Part shown: one piece after another, positions 27,694 through 36,232 of the stretch
Numbering within the stretch: position 1 is the stretch's first letter
Layout: each line of letters starts with the position of its first letter
Origin: Segatella copri
GTDB lineage: Bacteria; Bacteroidota; Bacteroidia; Bacteroidales; Bacteroidaceae
Reading direction: 5' to 3'
NCBI RefSeq assembly: GCF_019249655.2
Contig: NZ_CP137557.1
Coordinates: 464,001 to 528,000, forward strand
DNA: 64,000 nt
The notes under the pieces: generated by a model
What the model saw: the letters and a program-made list of their open reading frames with translations, nothing else
The model's database searches: none
Told to the model about the DNA's origin: nothing
Program-made: the position numbers and the translations under genes

Positions 27694-28218
27694 TTAATCA
27701 AGGTGGTGATGAGTAGCCCAGCTGCCAGCATCCAGACACGGACACTCTTTGGGAGTAGTCCCAGGCAAATCCCGATGCCCCACGATCTTCGCTTTCGGAA
27801 AGAGAGTCTTCAGATTCTTGAACAGATCAACGAGTCTCGTTTCCTGTTCTGCCGTCATGGTATTGCAAGGCTTGCCTTGCTCATCAAGCCCTCCTTCATA
27901 GCAGATGCCGATAGAGCATCTATTATAAGGTCTAGCATGGGCTCCCACTTCCAGCAGCTTGCGATGCTGCGTCATCGTACCATCCTTTCGGATATAGAAG
28001 TGGTAGCCGATGTCATAAAAGCCACGGGCTTTATGGTCACGTCGAAGTTGTTCCACACTATAGTCCTGATTGCGTCGGGTAGCCGAGCAATGCAGCACCA
28101 AAAATCTCACAGAGTCGGCAGACATCATGTTCTTGCCGTCTTCAACTCCGGCGAGGAGTGTACGCTCAGAGCGTACCTTCTCCTCCCCGATGTTCATAGG
28201 AAATGTATCTTTAATCAT
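27694..28218 (-). CDS. N-acetylmuramoyl-L-alanine amidase
   Basis: 174-aa Amidase_2 (T7-lysozyme/PGRP-like) enzyme that cuts the peptide off peptidoglycan. Zinc ligands: LVLHCSATR near residue 42, AHARPYNRCSIGICYEGG in the middle and the C-terminal GHRDLPG...CPC. Such amidases follow HU and smalltalk genes in many Bacteroidales accessory and capsule loci; the same order is present here. Phage-derived lysis or wall remodelling are both possible. Confidence 0.9.
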   Translation of the reverse strand: MIKDTFPMNIGEEKVRSERTLLAGVEDGKNMMSADSVRFLVLHCSATRRNQDYSVEQLRRDHKARGFYDIGYHFYIRKDGTMTQHRKLLEVGAHARPYNRCSIGICYEGGLDEQGKPCNTMTAEQETRLVDLFKNLKTLFPKAKIVGHRDLPGTTPKECPCLDAGSWATHHHLD

Positions 28219-28250
28219 AATAGGCTCTTTAAACTATAAACTGTTAACTA

Positions 28251-28376
28251 TTAACTGACATAGTTTGCACAGGAGCTTACTCCCAATGCCGTGAGTGCAG
28301 CAATCAGAGCTTGCACGATGGCATTCACAACTTGCACCCAAGAAATTTTCTTGGAACCATTAGAATCATTCATCAT
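28251..28376 (-). CDS. Smalltalk protein
   Basis: 41 aa: MMNDSNGSKKISWVQVVNAI followed by a hydrophobic helix and LGVSSCANYVS. This is the short smalltalk family of Bacteroidales, one membrane-like helix ending in a Cys-containing tail (GVSSC). It lies between HU and amidase as usual. Function unknown. Confidence 0.85.
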   Translation of the reverse strand: MMNDSNGSKKISWVQVVNAIVQALIAALTALGVSSCANYVS

Positions 28377-28409
28377 GAGGAATCAATTGAAAGGGTTTAA
28401 CAATACGGT

Positions 28410-28723
28410 TTAGATTGTAACATCAGTGTTGTCTCCGTTCTCAGACCCTGTACCGCCACCGGCGTTCTCACTACCACCGGTATTCACACTACCGCCGGCG
28501 TTCTCACCGCCATTCGTTGAGTCTCCTGTAGTAGGCTTCTTCTCCTCATCGGTAGTACCGCCATCACGTCGGCAGGAGTTGCCGTAGACTCCATTGCGAT
28601 TTGGTTCGCAATGTCCTTGGTAGTCAAGGTACCGTAACTGTAAGGGCGAACGCTATAGACGGTCTTACCCATCTTAGGACCCATGTTCATGGTCTTCTTT
28701 GAAACTTTGTAACTCTTACTCAT
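28410..28723 (-). pseudogene. HU-family DNA-binding protein with internal deletion
   Basis: The N-terminal 55 residues are a Bacteroidales HU-like protein (MSKSYKVSKKTMNMGPKMGK ... DIANQIAMESTATPADVMAV). The sequence then jumps, out of frame, into the typical Gly/Asn/Glu-rich tail (GGTTDEEKKPTTGDSTNGGE ... NGDNTDVTI, stop at 28410). The central DNA-binding part, roughly 60-70 residues, is missing. A frame continuing from the start gives a 79-aa nonsense tail. Deletion at a short GATGGCGG-like homology is inferred. Confidence 0.8.
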
Positions 28724-28810
28724 AATTGAAAAAATTAAAATGTTAATACTAATGTTATGTCATCGTCAGTTCAAAGAGATTAGCAATCCCGTTTGTTCTG
28801 ATTGACGCTG

Positions 28811-28818
28811 CAAAGGTA
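28811..28818 (-). promoter_or_regulatory. Promoter box for the HU/smalltalk/amidase genes
   Basis: Minus strand TACCTTTG, about 90 bases before the HU start. Confidence 0.6.
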
Positions 28819-28849
28819 CGACTTTTCAAAAGCGTGCTGTTTGACATTG

Positions 28850-29029
28850 TCATATATCGATAGACAGCTGATCACATATGAACTTAACTGCTTTCGGACT
28901 CAACAACTGGTCTTTTGGTTTCACACCCATTTCATTCAGTTGCTGTCGGTACGGCATCAGCCATCTCCTCAGTGTTCCAGTCGACACTCCGGCATAAGCA
29001 GCCAGTTCGCTTTTATACATTGCTTTCAT
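28850..29029 (-). CDS. DUF4248-family small DNA-binding protein
   Basis: 59 aa: MKAMYKSELAAYAGVSTGTL, RRWLMPYRQQLNEMGVKPKD, then QLLSPKAVKFICDQLSIDI. It reads as a compact HTH (SELAAYAGVS...LRRWL) followed by the LSPKAVKFIC helix of DUF4248. It normally sits upstream of HU and amidase genes, as here. Probable local regulator; target unknown. Confidence 0.8.
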   Translation of the reverse strand: MKAMYKSELAAYAGVSTGTLRRWLMPYRQQLNEMGVKPKDQLLSPKAVKFICDQLSIDI

Positions 29030-29740
29030 TTTCTGGTAGTTTTATACATTATTATATATATGAATTAAAAATCATTTCTGATTTCGCTTACAAAATTACA
29101 TAATCTTTGAATTCCTGTGATGTACTCTATAGAGTGCAGCACTGTTTGCACTTTTTAGGATATTTTTAAGGTTTGTTGGCAAATAAGGTGGTTACTGAAA
29201 CTCAAAAGGATTATTTCTTACAAATTTCTGATGAAAACTCTTTAAAATTCCAGTATTTCTGATTCGAAAATATTTCGGCAAGAATATTGAAAGTATGAAA
29301 GAAGAATGTAATTATCAGTAAATCAGTAGGTTATTCTGATTTTTGAATTTCTTCAAAAAATCAAAATTCTGCAGTTGTACAACTACAGGTCATTCGTTCT
29401 GCAAAGAGCATGAAATGTGATATAAACTCGATAGAATTAGGTCATCGCAGCCATCTAGATTGGAAATGTGGAAATCGCGATAATTCAGAAACATATTTAA
29501 CACCATCATATTTCTGAAGCCAAAAACAGCTTAGATGCTAAGATTCGTCAAGGCATCGATTCAATTTTCCTCTCCATCTACCAAGTTCTTTGGGATTATA
29601 TGCTCTATCCCTACGACTTGGATTATATAATAGAGAACAAGAAAGTGGTGAAGAAGGTGCTGGATGAGATTTGGAAAATCTGCATGAGATTAGGGCAAGA
29701 AGCAAAATCTCCTCCAAAAATTTGGTAGTTTCATCAAAAA
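29030..29740. other. Gene-poor AT-rich stretch
   Basis: About 700 bases without a supported gene. Around 29600-29700 a frame reads DYMLYPYDLDYIIENKKVVK..., which looks like debris of a protein gene. From 29700 the leader shared with the Panacea gene begins (CTCCAAAAATTTGGT). Confidence 0.5.
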
Positions 29741-29744
29741 CCCT

Positions 29745-29752
29745 TATTTTTG
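29745..29752 (+). promoter_or_regulatory. Promoter of the toxin-antitoxin pair
   Basis: TATTTTTG, 24 bases before the antitoxin ATG, preceded by CTCCAAAAATTTGGTAGTTTC, which is almost identical to the leader of the Panacea gene. Confidence 0.65.
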
Positions 29753-29775
29753 CACCTAAAAAAGGAGATACAATT

Positions 29776-29979
29776 ATGAATACAGCTACATATACATTAG
29801 ATGTCCCTGCAACCGATATTTCTCTTTTCAAATCATTGATTAAGAAATTCGGGTGGGTTGCCAAAAAGCAAAAAGCCCCTAAGGCTTGTAGATTAGACAA
29901 GGCATTAGAAGCAGCAAAGAATGAAAAACTCTTTGCTACTAATGATTTGGATGAATTAATGAAGAGTCTTGCTGAATGA
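29776..29979 (+). CDS. RelB-like antitoxin
   Basis: 67 aa from the ATG at 29776, right after the promoter (the longer frame upstream crosses the promoter and is rejected). N-terminal [20 protein letters not shown] resembles a beta-strand/RHH start and the acidic C-terminus ([15 protein letters not shown]) would wrap the toxin. ATGA overlap with the toxin gene. Confidence 0.75.
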   Translation: MNTATYTLDVPATDISLFKSLIKKFGWVAKKQKAPKACRLDKALEAAKNEKLFATNDLDELMKSLAE

Positions 29980-30260
29980 TGAAATATACAGTTAAGTATT
30001 CAACTTTGTTTAAAAAGTCATTTAAAAAATGTATGAAACGAGGTTGCTCTGAGGGTAAATTTCGTAAAGTCATTTCTATTTTGGCAGAAACAGGAACTTT
30101 ACCACCAGAATATAAACCACATCCTTTAAAGTCAAACTATAAAGGGTGTATGGAATGTCATATTACTTCCGATTGGCTTTTAGTTTGGAAACAAAATGAT
30201 AAAGAATTGATTCTGATTTTAACCGATACAGGTACACATAGTGACATTTTTGGCTGGTAG
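29976..30260 (+). CDS. YafQ/RelE-type mRNA-cleaving toxin
   Basis: 94 aa of the type II YafQ family: [16 protein letters not shown] at the start, then [31 protein letters not shown] and [15 protein letters not shown] with the terminal histidine region used in catalysis. Inhibits translation by ribosome-dependent mRNA cleavage; neutralised by the preceding antitoxin. Confidence 0.9.
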   Translation: MMKYTVKYSTLFKKSFKKCMKRGCSEGKFRKVISILAETGTLPPEYKPHPLKSNYKGCMECHITSDWLLVWKQNDKELILILTDTGTHSDIFGW

Positions 30261-30284
30261 CACACTAATATGAGTTATCTGAGT

Positions 30285-30529
30285 AAAATGTTATAGTAAG
30301 TTATAGCAAAGCGGTCCCATCCCGCACAACCTGGCGAGGGCTTTGATGCCCCGCCAACCATAAAGCATAGCGGTTCCGAGCACCGGAGGGCGGTTACATC
30401 CTCTCGTCCCTGAGGTTTCTGTCCCCTAGAAGGGGAACCGAAGGGGTCGTAAAGACTATTGAAGAGAGGCTTGGTGAGAAAGGTGGAGCCTTCCTTAACG
30501 GTAAGGAAGGACGGGTAGGCTTTCGAAAA
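30285..30529 (+). repeat. Dispersed structured repeat, copy B
   Basis: Same start (AAAATGTTATAG) and end (TTCGAAAA) as copy A, but the distal hairpin is CCTTCCTTA/TAAGGAAGG and the proximal one GGCGAGGGC...GCCCCGCC: both arms change together relative to A. The 16-mer TATGAGTTATCTGAGT (30269) abuts its left end and a solo IS66 end follows. Confidence 0.85.
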
Positions 30530-30534
30530 TCTTA

Positions 30535-30697
30535 TCATGTCCCTAATCCCATGTAATTATAACTCGAACAAAAAGGTGAATGTCAAGACTGCCTAATTGG
30601 CAGCTCTGGCAATACCAATTAATAATATGCTTTTTTTGAAAAATGTTGGATGTGCTAACTGCTGAAAATCAGTAGTTACGTTCTAACGGTGATTTAC
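30535..30697 (+). mobile_element. Solo right end of IS66
   Basis: 163 bases nearly identical to the last 163 bases of the complete IS66 (16542-16705), including the TnpC tail, the stop, the CTAATTGGCAGCTCTGGCAA stretch and the terminal TAACGGTGATTTAC. The rest of the element is missing, joined at copy B. Confidence 0.9.
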
Positions 30698-30798
30698 GAA
30701 TAGGTCTAAGGAATCTGTGTTAATCTGTGAAATCTGTGGGACATTAGAGCACAAAGCAAAAACTCCTCCAAAAATTTGGTGGTTTCAAAGAAAACCCT

Positions 30799-30806
30799 TA
30801 TATTTG
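30799..30806 (+). promoter_or_regulatory. Promoter of the Panacea gene
   Basis: TATATTTG 22 bases before the ATG, with the TTGGTGGTTTC element about 25 bases upstream; the block is shared with the toxin-antitoxin pair at 29.7 kb. Confidence 0.7.
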
Positions 30807-30828
30807 CAGGAAAAAAGGAGATACAATA

Positions 30829-31422
30829 ATGAAGACAATAGATCAGATTTTGAAAATAAAGGCAGTAGTGCTTTATATACTGAAAGCATTCCCTGAAGGA
30901 GTTGATTATATTCATCTCTTTAAGGTAATGTATTTTGCGCAGCAAGATCAGTTGAAAGAGTATGGATTGCCAATCATGTACGATACCTTTGTTGCAAGAA
31001 AGCATGGTCCTGTACCAGCTTTAACCTATAAGGTGTTGCGTGGTATTGAAGGCAAGGCAGACCTTTCTTCGCCAGAATTGAAGGATTTTGCAGATTCATT
31101 GAATATAGCCATCTCTCAGGATGGTCATCAACTTGTTCTAGCTTCCAAGAATGCGGAATGCGATATGGATGAACTGTCTGTAGCTGATGTGAAGATGTTG
31201 GATAAATGGATTGAAAAGTGCAAGGATGTAGAATCCTTTGACCTATCTGATAAGTCACATGAAGACAGAGCTTGGAAACGTGCAAAACGTCAGGCAGACA
31301 AAACAGGTGAGGACTCCAAGATAACCATGTATGATATGGCAGCTGCGGCAGGAGCAAGCAAAGACATGCTATGTATTATTCGTGACCGTCAATCTTTTCA
31401 AAAAGCATTGTCATGGATTTAA
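30829..31422 (+). CDS. Panacea-domain (SocA/DUF4065-like) antitoxin
   Basis: 197 aa. The Panacea domain spans about 1-150: KAVVLYILKAFPEGVDYIHL, VMYFAQQDQLKEYGLPI, FVARKHGPVPALTYKV. Panacea domains neutralise diverse small toxins encoded next to them, often by chaperone-like action. No complete toxin gene follows; the next 260 bases hold only short frames, so the partner is lost or very small. Confidence 0.85.
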   Translation: MKTIDQILKIKAVVLYILKAFPEGVDYIHLFKVMYFAQQDQLKEYGLPIMYDTFVARKHGPVPALTYKVLRGIEGKADLSSPELKDFADSLNIAISQDGHQLVLASKNAECDMDELSVADVKMLDKWIEKCKDVESFDLSDKSHEDRAWKRAKRQADKTGEDSKITMYDMAAAAGASKDMLCIIRDRQSFQKALSWI

Positions 31423-31687
31423 GGGAGTTAGTTCTATTTTGGAACATACTGCCTCTGATGGCAACTTCTCTAGAGGTAATCCTATCAAAAGTAGAATAAA
31501 AATAATATTCCTCATTCGAGCGACGACAAGTGCAGAGCGATACTGCAATGAGGAACAATATATAAAATCATGAAATCTTATTTCTCCATAAAGCCAGGAG
31601 CAACCTTAAGAGTGTTAGATGTTAGCAAATTAGAAGTTACAGTGATTGCCTCTATCATTGTGGTCATTTAATAGTTGTGATATAATT
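31423..31687 (+). other. Remnant region after the Panacea gene
   Basis: Only short frames. One begins at 31417 (MDLRELVLFWNILPLM...), and one of 33 aa at 31570-31671 (MKSYFSIKPGATLRVLDVSK, VTVIASIIVVI) lies in typical toxin position. Either could be the Panacea partner or debris; neither is convincing. Confidence 0.35.
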
Positions 31688-32497
31688 ATGAGAATTTATC
31701 ATTATACTTCAGTTGATACATTGGAAAAAATACTTTCAGGTAAGTCTATCCTATTTAGGCGTCTTGATTGTGTAGACGATGTGATGGAATATACAGTAAG
31801 TGAATTTGCTAAGTATATGTTCATATCTTGTTGGACGGAAAGCAAAGAGGAAAATATTCCTCTTTGGAAGATGTATACTACTGATATAACTAAAGGAATT
31901 AGAATTTCACTTCCACAGGAAATGTTTAAAACATATTCTCCTATACCAAATGGTCGTTATGTAAAAAATCAAATAAGTGAAAGCTTAGTTCCTGTTGATG
32001 AAATCCTCAACTCTGACTATATGGTTATGCCCATAGATTTAAGCAGGGATAAAGAGAATGAAATATTCTTTCGACACGTTGAATATGTTTTAAATCCCAA
32101 AATAGCAGTAGGTAAGATTAAAAATTTGGTATGTAGCAATGGGAAACTGTATAATGTGCTGGATATCGATAGACTTGGCAGGTTTAAACATAAAAGCTGG
32201 GAATTTCAACAAGAAGTTCGTTTTGCATTAACGATATTCCCTTTTAATCCTTATAATTATGCAGGTAAAACTGATGGTTTAGAAAAATTTGCAAACGAAT
32301 GCGCTCAAATGAAGGATTTATCATTTTCAAGTTATTTTCTTCACTTAAAGGACGATATATTTGATCAGCTTGAAATAACACTGAGTCCAAATATATCTGA
32401 GGAAAGTAGAAAACTTGTTGATAACTTGGTTCAACAATATGCTCCTAAAGCTATTATCAAAGAAAGCGCCTTTCATAATAAAGTTATATTTAAGTGA
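31688..32497 (+). CDS. DUF2971-family protein
   Basis: 269 aa from the ATG at 31688 (MRIYHYTSVDTLEKILSGKS). DUF2971 features: HYTS...L..IL near the start, RRLDCVDDVMEY, FISCWTESKEENIPLWKMY, and FQQEVRFAL in the second half. The family is linked to abortive-infection-like and mobile loci, and shares features with ADP-ribosyl-transferase-like proteins; activity is unknown. Stands alone, with copy C of the repeat just downstream. Confidence 0.75.
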   Translation: MRIYHYTSVDTLEKILSGKSILFRRLDCVDDVMEYTVSEFAKYMFISCWTESKEENIPLWKMYTTDITKGIRISLPQEMFKTYSPIPNGRYVKNQISESLVPVDEILNSDYMVMPIDLSRDKENEIFFRHVEYVLNPKIAVGKIKNLVCSNGKLYNVLDIDRLGRFKHKSWEFQQEVRFALTIFPFNPYNYAGKTDGLEKFANECAQMKDLSFSSYFLHLKDDIFDQLEITLSPNISEESRKLVDNLVQQYAPKAIIKESAFHNKVIFK

Positions 32498-32522
32498 AGT
32501 TGATATCGAATTGTATAATTGT

Positions 32523-32750
32523 GTAAGCTATAGCAAAGCGGTTCCATCCCGCACAACCTGGCGAGACCTTTGATGGTCCGCCAACCTTATAGCGTAGCGG
32601 TTCTGAGCACCGGAGGGCGGTTACATCCCCGCTTCCTGAGGTTTCTGTCCCCTACAAGGGGAACCGAAGGAGTCGTAAAGACTATTGAAGAGGGGCTTGG
32701 GGAGAAAGTGGAGCCCTCTTTGGCTAAAGAGGGACGGGGTGATTCGAAAA
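32523..32750 (+). repeat. Dispersed structured repeat, copy C
   Basis: Starts GTAAGCTATAGCAAAGCGG and ends GATTCGAAAA; distal hairpin CCCTCTTT/AAAGAGGG with a shorter loop than copy A. Lies between the DUF2971 gene and rfbC. Confidence 0.85.
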
Positions 32751-32779
32751 AATCTTATGTAAGAATTTAAGTTAGAACA

Positions 32780-33367
32780 ATGAATATAATCAAAACAGAT
32801 ATTGAAGGCGTCCTCATTATAGAGCCACGCCTCTTCCGCGACTCTCGTGGCTACTTCTTCGAGAGCTTCAGTGAACGAGAGTTTGAAGAGAAGGTAGCCC
32901 CAATCCTGGGACACAGTGTTCACTTCTGCCAAGATAATGAGTCTATGAGCAGCTATGGCGTAATGCGAGGCTTGCACTTCCAGTGCCCACCATATACCCA
33001 GAGTAAGTTGGTACGCTGCGTAAAGGGTAGAGTGCTCGATGTAGCAGTAGATATCCGCAAGGGTTCACCAACCTATGGCAAGCATGTTGCCGTAGAGTTA
33101 ACCGAAGACAATCATGTCCAGTTCTTCATTCCAAAGGGCTTTGCTCATGGTTTCGCCGTTCTCTCAGAAACAGCAGTCTTCCAGTACAAGTGTGATAACT
33201 TCTATCATCCAGAGGCTGATGGAGGTATCAGCATCCTTGATGACACTCTCGGTATTGATTGGAAAATCCCAACCGAGCATGCTAATCTCTCAGAAAAAGA
33301 TACGAAGCATGCAATGCTGAAAGATTTTGATAGTCCTTTCGATATCAACGTAGATTTATACAAATAA
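32780..33367 (+). CDS. rfbC: dTDP-4-dehydrorhamnose 3,5-epimerase
   Basis: 195-aa cupin enzyme of dTDP-L-rhamnose synthesis. Diagnostic stretches: RLFRDSRGYFFESFSER, VMRGLHFQ with the catalytic His, VAVDIRKGSPTYGKH, and IPKGFAHGF. Full length. The usual partners rfbA, rfbB and rfbD are not in the window, so this copy is an isolated piece of a polysaccharide locus or complements genes elsewhere. Confidence 0.95.
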   Translation: MNIIKTDIEGVLIIEPRLFRDSRGYFFESFSEREFEEKVAPILGHSVHFCQDNESMSSYGVMRGLHFQCPPYTQSKLVRCVKGRVLDVAVDIRKGSPTYGKHVAVELTEDNHVQFFIPKGFAHGFAVLSETAVFQYKCDNFYHPEADGGISILDDTLGIDWKIPTEHANLSEKDTKHAMLKDFDSPFDINVDLYK

Positions 33368-33447
33368 GGATATATTAAGGATACTGATATAATAGTTAAT
33401 ATTTATCCTATATTTATTGAAATCAATTTTTTTAATTATTATTTATT

Positions 33448-33606
33448 ATGAAAAGATACTGTGTAGAAGAACAAATGGATGGGACTTATAGAGTCTATTT
33501 TGTTAATTTGGTAACAGAACGTGAGGTGTATCTTAAGGATATTTTTAGTAGCAAAAAAGAAGCACAGGCCTTTTGTGACGAACTGAACGCTGATGCAGAA
33601 GAATAG
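33448..33606 (+). CDS. Small hypothetical protein
   Basis: 52 aa: MKRYCVEEQMDGTYRVYFVN, LVTEREVYLKDIFSSKKEAQ, AFCDELNADAEE. Reads as a compact beta-alpha protein with plausible codon use; a short conserved protein of this kind is common in Bacteroidales. Function unknown. Confidence 0.6.
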   Translation: MKRYCVEEQMDGTYRVYFVNLVTEREVYLKDIFSSKKEAQAFCDELNADAEE

Positions 33607-33951
33607 TGACTGCTTACAAATAATATCTTAAGATACAAGGTAAGTAGTCTAAGATTCTTTTGAAAGTAATCTAAACTTCATTCAGTGATTATAAGGTTCT
33701 CCTCGATGTAGCGATGATGAAAAATAGCAGAGGTAAAGGAGTTTGCTTAGCAATCCTTCATCCTAAAAGATAATGCTAACGAGCGAAATGAAAACTGGCT
33801 TTCAAATTGCCGAGTGCAGCTTATCTTCTGCAAAACGATACAATATAACTTTTTTCTAAAAACTGATGGGCGTAACTACTTGTAATATAGTGGAGACGCT
33901 GTATTAGAATATATTTTAGTGTTTATAATTACAAAACTATAGGAGGTGATT
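33607..33951 (+). other. Intergenic region before the TIR/SLATT/STAND operon
   Basis: 345 bases with no supported gene and no clean TAnnTTTG box. A strong AGGAGGTGAT precedes the first operon ATG, unusual for Bacteroidetes, and fixes the start at 33952. Confidence 0.5.
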
Positions 33952-34551
33952 ATGGGACATAAATGTTTTATATCTTTCAAAACGGAAGATGAAAATTACA
34001 AAACTGAAATTCAGAAATGGAGTGATAATAATAAAGTCGACATGATTGATAAATCATTAAATGAACCTATCGATTCGGAAGATGAAGATTATATCATGCG
34101 TAAAATTCGTGAAGATTATTTGGCAGATTCTACGGTGACTATTGTTCTTATAGGTGTACATAGTGCAGAAAATCAAGGAGAAGAAGAGCAGAAATATATT
34201 AAGCGAGAGTTACAGGCTTCATTATACAATGGCAAGAATAATACTCGAAATGGTATTTTGGGCGTAGTTTTACCTGATATGATAGATAAAATTTATAAGG
34301 GAAACTATACATGCGATATATGTGGCAAGAGCCATCGTTGGATAGATCTTAACGATTCTACTATCATTAAGGAGTTTTGGTGTAATTATTACTTGGATCA
34401 TAAAGATAAATGCCATTATACGGAAGAGGATAGATATTGTGTGCTTGTCAAGTGGGAAGATTTTAAAAAAGCACCAAATAAATACATAGATATGGCATTT
34501 GATAAACGCAGTCAAGATATAGCCAATAAGGTTATTGTTTATCCAAAATAG
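33952..34551 (+). CDS. ThsB-like TIR-fold protein
   Basis: 199 aa from the ATG behind AGGAGGTGAT. The N-terminal 110 residues match the TIR-like DUF1863/ThsB fold: MGHKCFISFKTEDENYKTEI, DSEDEDYIMRKIREDYLADS, TVTIVLIGVHSAENQGEEEQ, KYIKRELQASLYNG. A CxxC-type segment follows (YTCDICGKSHRW), possibly binding zinc. In Thoeris, ThsB senses phage and makes a NAD-derived signal; whether the catalytic Glu (KRELQ) works here is inferred. First gene of a four-gene operon. Confidence 0.8.
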   Translation: MGHKCFISFKTEDENYKTEIQKWSDNNKVDMIDKSLNEPIDSEDEDYIMRKIREDYLADSTVTIVLIGVHSAENQGEEEQKYIKRELQASLYNGKNNTRNGILGVVLPDMIDKIYKGNYTCDICGKSHRWIDLNDSTIIKEFWCNYYLDHKDKCHYTEEDRYCVLVKWEDFKKAPNKYIDMAFDKRSQDIANKVIVYPK

Positions 34552-34557
34552 AAAATT

Positions 34558-35781
34558 ATGAAACAGACTTGTTTTGTTGTCATGGGGTACGGCAAGAAAA
34601 TGGATTATGCCACAGGAAAGACGGTTGATTTAGATAAAGTCTATAAGACTATTATCCAGCCTGTTGTAGTATCTTCTGGGTATAGATGCGTGAGAGGTGA
34701 TGAGGTTAAAGACCCTTCTTTAATAGATAGGAGCATGTATGCTTTGCTCATGCATGCAGAATTGGTTATAGCCGATGTTACAACATTTAATCCTAATGCT
34801 GTTTATGAGTTGGGGGTTCGGCATGCAGTGAAACCTTATTCAACTATCATCATGATGGATTCTGCATCAACGATTCCGTTTGATATAAACCATTGTCGAA
34901 TTATTCAATATAAAAATGAGGGGTTATTTATGGATGTAGATGAGGTTGAGAGGGTTAAGACAAAATTAAGCAGTATGATTAACGACATCTTAGCTAATCC
35001 TCACACAGATAGTCCTCTTTATACTTATATAAACGGGGTCGATTGTCCCCAATTACCCCAAGCAGAGTTCGATGCAATAATAACAGATCTTGCAAAAGAG
35101 GAAGTATGCCTTTATGCTATTGTTGAAAAAGCCCAAAGATTACGTGAGGAGGAAAAATGGGAGGAAGCTCTAATGTTTTGGTCAAAAGCCGTAGAAATAA
35201 AGCCAAAAGAAGAATATTATTTACAGCAAAAAGCATATTGTACATATATGGCTAAATTGCCCTCTCCTGAAATAGCGTATAACGATGCTTTAATAATATT
35301 AGGAAATCTTCCTCAAAATAACAATTCTGAAACTTTAGGTCTTTTGGGAGCTGTTTATAAGCGGATGTACGAGTTGCATACGGATGATTTAGCAACTTTA
35401 AATAGGGCTATTGATTGTTATGGTAAGGGTTACAAAATCTGTGGAGATTATTATACTGGAGAAAACTATGCATATTGCTTATATTTGAAATCTAAAGCTG
35501 ATTTCATAGACTTAGAGGATGAAGAAAGGATTTATTCTCGTTTTGAAGCAAAAAAAGTTTGGAAAGATATAATCAAGCGTTATCTACCTTTAGAAGATGA
35601 CGTTACAGACTTGCTTAAAAAAGAGGATGGAATCTGGGTAATTGCTACCGTGAGTTCCTGTCTTTTTGCTTTAAATGATGAACGGCATGCTATATATGAA
35701 AAATATTTTTTAGAGCATTGTTCTCAAAGGCAAAAGAATACTTATATGAAGCAGAAGAAAAAATTACAAAAATTACTTTAA
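34558..35781 (+). CDS. TIR-like domain plus TPR (DUF4071-like) protein
   Basis: 407 aa. N-terminal domain (about 1-145) of the TIR/nucleoside-deoxyribosyltransferase-like kind: CFVVMGYGKKMDYATGKTVD, IADVTTFNPNAVYELGVRHA, PFDINHCRIIQY. The NPNAVYELG motif holds the probable catalytic Glu. The rest (about 170-400) is alpha-helical TPR-like repeats of the DUF4071 type. Six bases after the previous gene and four before the next. Could be a second NAD- or nucleotide-processing sensor. Confidence 0.75.
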   Translation: MKQTCFVVMGYGKKMDYATGKTVDLDKVYKTIIQPVVVSSGYRCVRGDEVKDPSLIDRSMYALLMHAELVIADVTTFNPNAVYELGVRHAVKPYSTIIMMDSASTIPFDINHCRIIQYKNEGLFMDVDEVERVKTKLSSMINDILANPHTDSPLYTYINGVDCPQLPQAEFDAIITDLAKEEVCLYAIVEKAQRLREEEKWEEALMFWSKAVEIKPKEEYYLQQKAYCTYMAKLPSPEIAYNDALIILGNLPQNNNSETLGLLGAVYKRMYELHTDDLATLNRAIDCYGKGYKICGDYYTGENYAYCLYLKSKADFIDLEDEERIYSRFEAKKVWKDIIKRYLPLEDDVTDLLKKEDGIWVIATVSSCLFALNDERHAIYEKYFLEHCSQRQKNTYMKQKKKLQKLL

Positions 35782-35785
35782 GCTT

Positions 35786-36208
35786 ATGGATGTTAGTAAA
35801 TATATTACTGAGTTCGTCGACCCTCAAATCAAGTGGCATGATTCAAAAAGTTGCTTGAATAAATGGGGATATATCATCTGTTCCATCATATCAATAGCCG
35901 GCTCTATTATATCTGCAGCCGTTATACAATATAGTTCATTGTGTGGAACTATTCTTTCTGCTATTGTAGCAATAGCTGTAGGCATAAATTCTCTATTTAA
36001 GTTTCAGACCAAGTGGAAACTATATAGGTTAACAGCAGAATCTTTGCGAATAGAGAAAATTCATTATAAAGTTGGAGGAGGACTTTATAATGGTTCAGAC
36101 AAAGAGAAAGCCTTTGTTGATTCAGTCATGAAAATATTAAAGAAAACTAATGCAGATTGGCAGCTCATGTTTAATGAAGATCAACAAACTTCTGTAGGAG
36201 CAAACTAG
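35786..36208 (+). CDS. SLATT/DUF4231-type two-helix membrane protein
   Basis: 140 aa with two adjacent transmembrane helices (WGYIICSIISIAGSIISAAV and LCGTILSAIVAIAVGINSLF) followed by a helical cytoplasmic tail (FQTKWKLYRLTAESLRIEKI). This is the SLATT layout, predicted pore-forming effectors of nucleotide-signalled immunity. Between TIR-like sensors it is the obvious membrane-damaging effector (inference). Confidence 0.78.
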   Translation: MDVSKYITEFVDPQIKWHDSKSCLNKWGYIICSIISIAGSIISAAVIQYSSLCGTILSAIVAIAVGINSLFKFQTKWKLYRLTAESLRIEKIHYKVGGGLYNGSDKEKAFVDSVMKILKKTNADWQLMFNEDQQTSVGAN

Positions 36209-36232
36209 TTTCTTGTGTGTATTTTTTTACTT

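Noticed and set aside
27505..28239. 244-codon plus-strand frame
   Set aside because: Antisense to the amidase and running out of the dispersed repeat; no protein features.
29671..29775. N-terminal extension of the RelB-like antitoxin
   Set aside because: The added codons cross the TATTTTTG promoter, so translation must start at 29776.
33952..34551. Calling this and the next genes a classical Thoeris system
   Set aside because: No ThsA (SIR2 or macro-domain effector) is present, and the extra TIR-like and STAND proteins do not fit the two-gene Thoeris plan.
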